Positions 63,099 through 64,000 of a DNA stretch of 64,000 nt are shown here, piece by piece (position 1 is the first letter of the stretch; each line of letters begins with the position of its first letter). The position numbers and the translations under genes are program-made. The notes beneath the pieces are model-generated. The model worked only from the letters and a program-made list of their open reading frames with translations, was not told where the DNA came from and ran no database searches. This stretch comes from Ridgeia piscesae (Eukaryota; Annelida; Polychaeta; Sabellida; Siboglinidae): positions 200,001 to 264,000 of the forward strand of contig JAODUO010000873.1 in the NCBI GenBank assembly GCA_025642075.2. The letters run 5' to 3'.

Positions 63099-63181
<83 letters not shown>
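63099..63181. repeat. (TA)n(GA)n compound microsatellite
   Basis: 54 bp of TA followed directly by 28 bp of GA. It abuts the recognisable 3-prime part of the LINE and probably replaced or grew from its tail region. Confidence 0.95.
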
Positions 63182-63184
<3 letters not shown>

Positions 63185-64000
63185 CTATTTTAGTTTTAAT
63201 ATCTACGATATTAAGTCCTCCCTCCGCATACGTGTTTAATAGTGATTCTCTTTTCAAAGCTTCGGGTTTGTTATTCCAAAGGAGTAAATGCCAATTTGTT
63301 CATTTTTTCCACCATTTTTTGCATTGATGTAAGACTCCCTATATACCAAATACAGTCTGCAGTATAACGCTTTCCCCGTAAATGTTAAATCTCTCCTGCT
63401 ATAAAAGTTCACGCATTTTTCAAATTTAGAAATGACTTTTCCCCAAGTCTTATTATCGGCGCCTGTACGTACTCACCGTACTTTTTTTTTTAAATCACTG
63501 GTCCATTTTAGACCACGCGGTTCTTCTGAACACCCTCGCCAGCGTCCCAACCACATCCCAAAGGTTTTATCCTTACTGAGACTGGCGCCGGATGCCTTTT
63601 CGTAGAAGTTTACTAATGTTAGAATATACTTGACCGATCTTATATCACTGATAAACAAATTAGTGTCGTCTGCATATTGACAAATTGTTGCAGTTTCAGT
63701 TGTACCTGGTAATGGGATCCCTTTGATCATAGGATCCATACGAATCCTATGAGCAAAGGGTTCTATACACAACACATACAATAAAGGCGAGAGGCTACAC
63801 CCTTGTCGTACACTGCGCTGTACGGGGAATTCATTTGATATATAGCCATTAATCAGAACTCTAGATTCTACGTCTGTGTACAATAATTTAATCAGTGATA
63901 TAAAATGGGACTTTAATCCAAAGTTACGCAACACATTGAATAAATATTCATGGGATACCCTGTCGAAGGTTTTGGATTGGTCCAGAGAAATAATCGCAGC
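63182..64000 (-). pseudogene. LINE reverse transcriptase fragment (L1/Tx1-like), runs off the window
   Basis: Reading from 64000 downward, an open frame contains ISLDQSKTFDRVSHEYLF, RQGCSLSPLLYVLCIEPFA and the catalytic box QYADDTNLF, all intact palm-domain motifs of a non-LTR reverse transcriptase. It continues GASLSKDKTFGMWLG to about 63480. There an A11 homopolymer shifts the frame. The homologous sequence resumes in another frame (TWGKVISKFEKCVNFYSRRD) and, after a TGA, as WHLLLWNNKPEALKRESLLN to 63182. The endonuclease and fingers would lie beyond the window. The order of motifs fits Tx1/L1-type LINEs; the clade is inferred. Confidence 0.9.

Overview
This is eukaryotic, and almost certainly animal, genomic DNA. 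Two genes carry recognisable animal domain architectures (an acid-phosphatase-7-like enzyme and UBXN6). One gene is interrupted by a clean GT-AG intron, and most of the rest is non-coding sequence packed with microsatellites, minisatellites and decayed transposons (hAT, LINE, Ty3/Gypsy-like, MITE-like). A SINE-like core at 36173 points weakly to a marine invertebrate such as a mollusc or a basal deuterostome. That placement is inference; nothing here fixes the species.

Layout. Positions 1-945 are a TG-rich compound minisatellite. 2448-7312 is a 66-bp satellite of about 73 copies. 7313-10716 is gene-poor, with one LINE tail remnant. 11034-12395 (minus) is a single-exon purple acid phosphatase-like gene. 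12396-20239 holds no gene I can support, only dispersed repeats at 13434 and 15416. 20240-22066 (plus) is a proposed two-exon gene for a 99-residue single-pass membrane protein of unknown function. 22813-25722 (plus) is UBXN6 in two coding exons, with a transposon-like insertion in its intron. 25820-37484 contains a terminal-inverted-repeat element (28053), long (TCCG)n and (CTCAA)n arrays and SINE-like pieces. 37485-38160 is a broken LINE reverse transcriptase. 39595-45795 is a complete hAT transposon flanked by a perfect 8-bp target-site duplication. Its transposase gene (minus, five exons) is broken and carries an internal array of 34 in-frame 54-bp copies of its own coding sequence. 46195-46515 is a gag-like remnant. 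49437-51615 is a roughly 0.9-kb tandem repeat with clustered strong hairpins. 54698-58498 holds a dispersed repeat, a tRNA-like/hairpin segment, a 13-bp minisatellite and a GC-rich TTAA-flanked element. 60524-62970 is a 2.4-kb polypurine tract, and 63182-64000 (minus) is a LINE reverse transcriptase running off the window end.

How the genes relate. I see no pathway link between the phosphatase, the small membrane protein and UBXN6. The small-protein gene and UBXN6 lie head-to-tail, 746 bp apart, on the same strand. Both recognised cellular genes are unusually intron-poor for their families.

The most notable observations are the self-amplified coding minisatellite inside the hAT transposase, the tandem hairpin unit whose two copies differ by an inverted loop, the block duplications readable in the 66-bp satellite, and the unrecognised small membrane protein gene.
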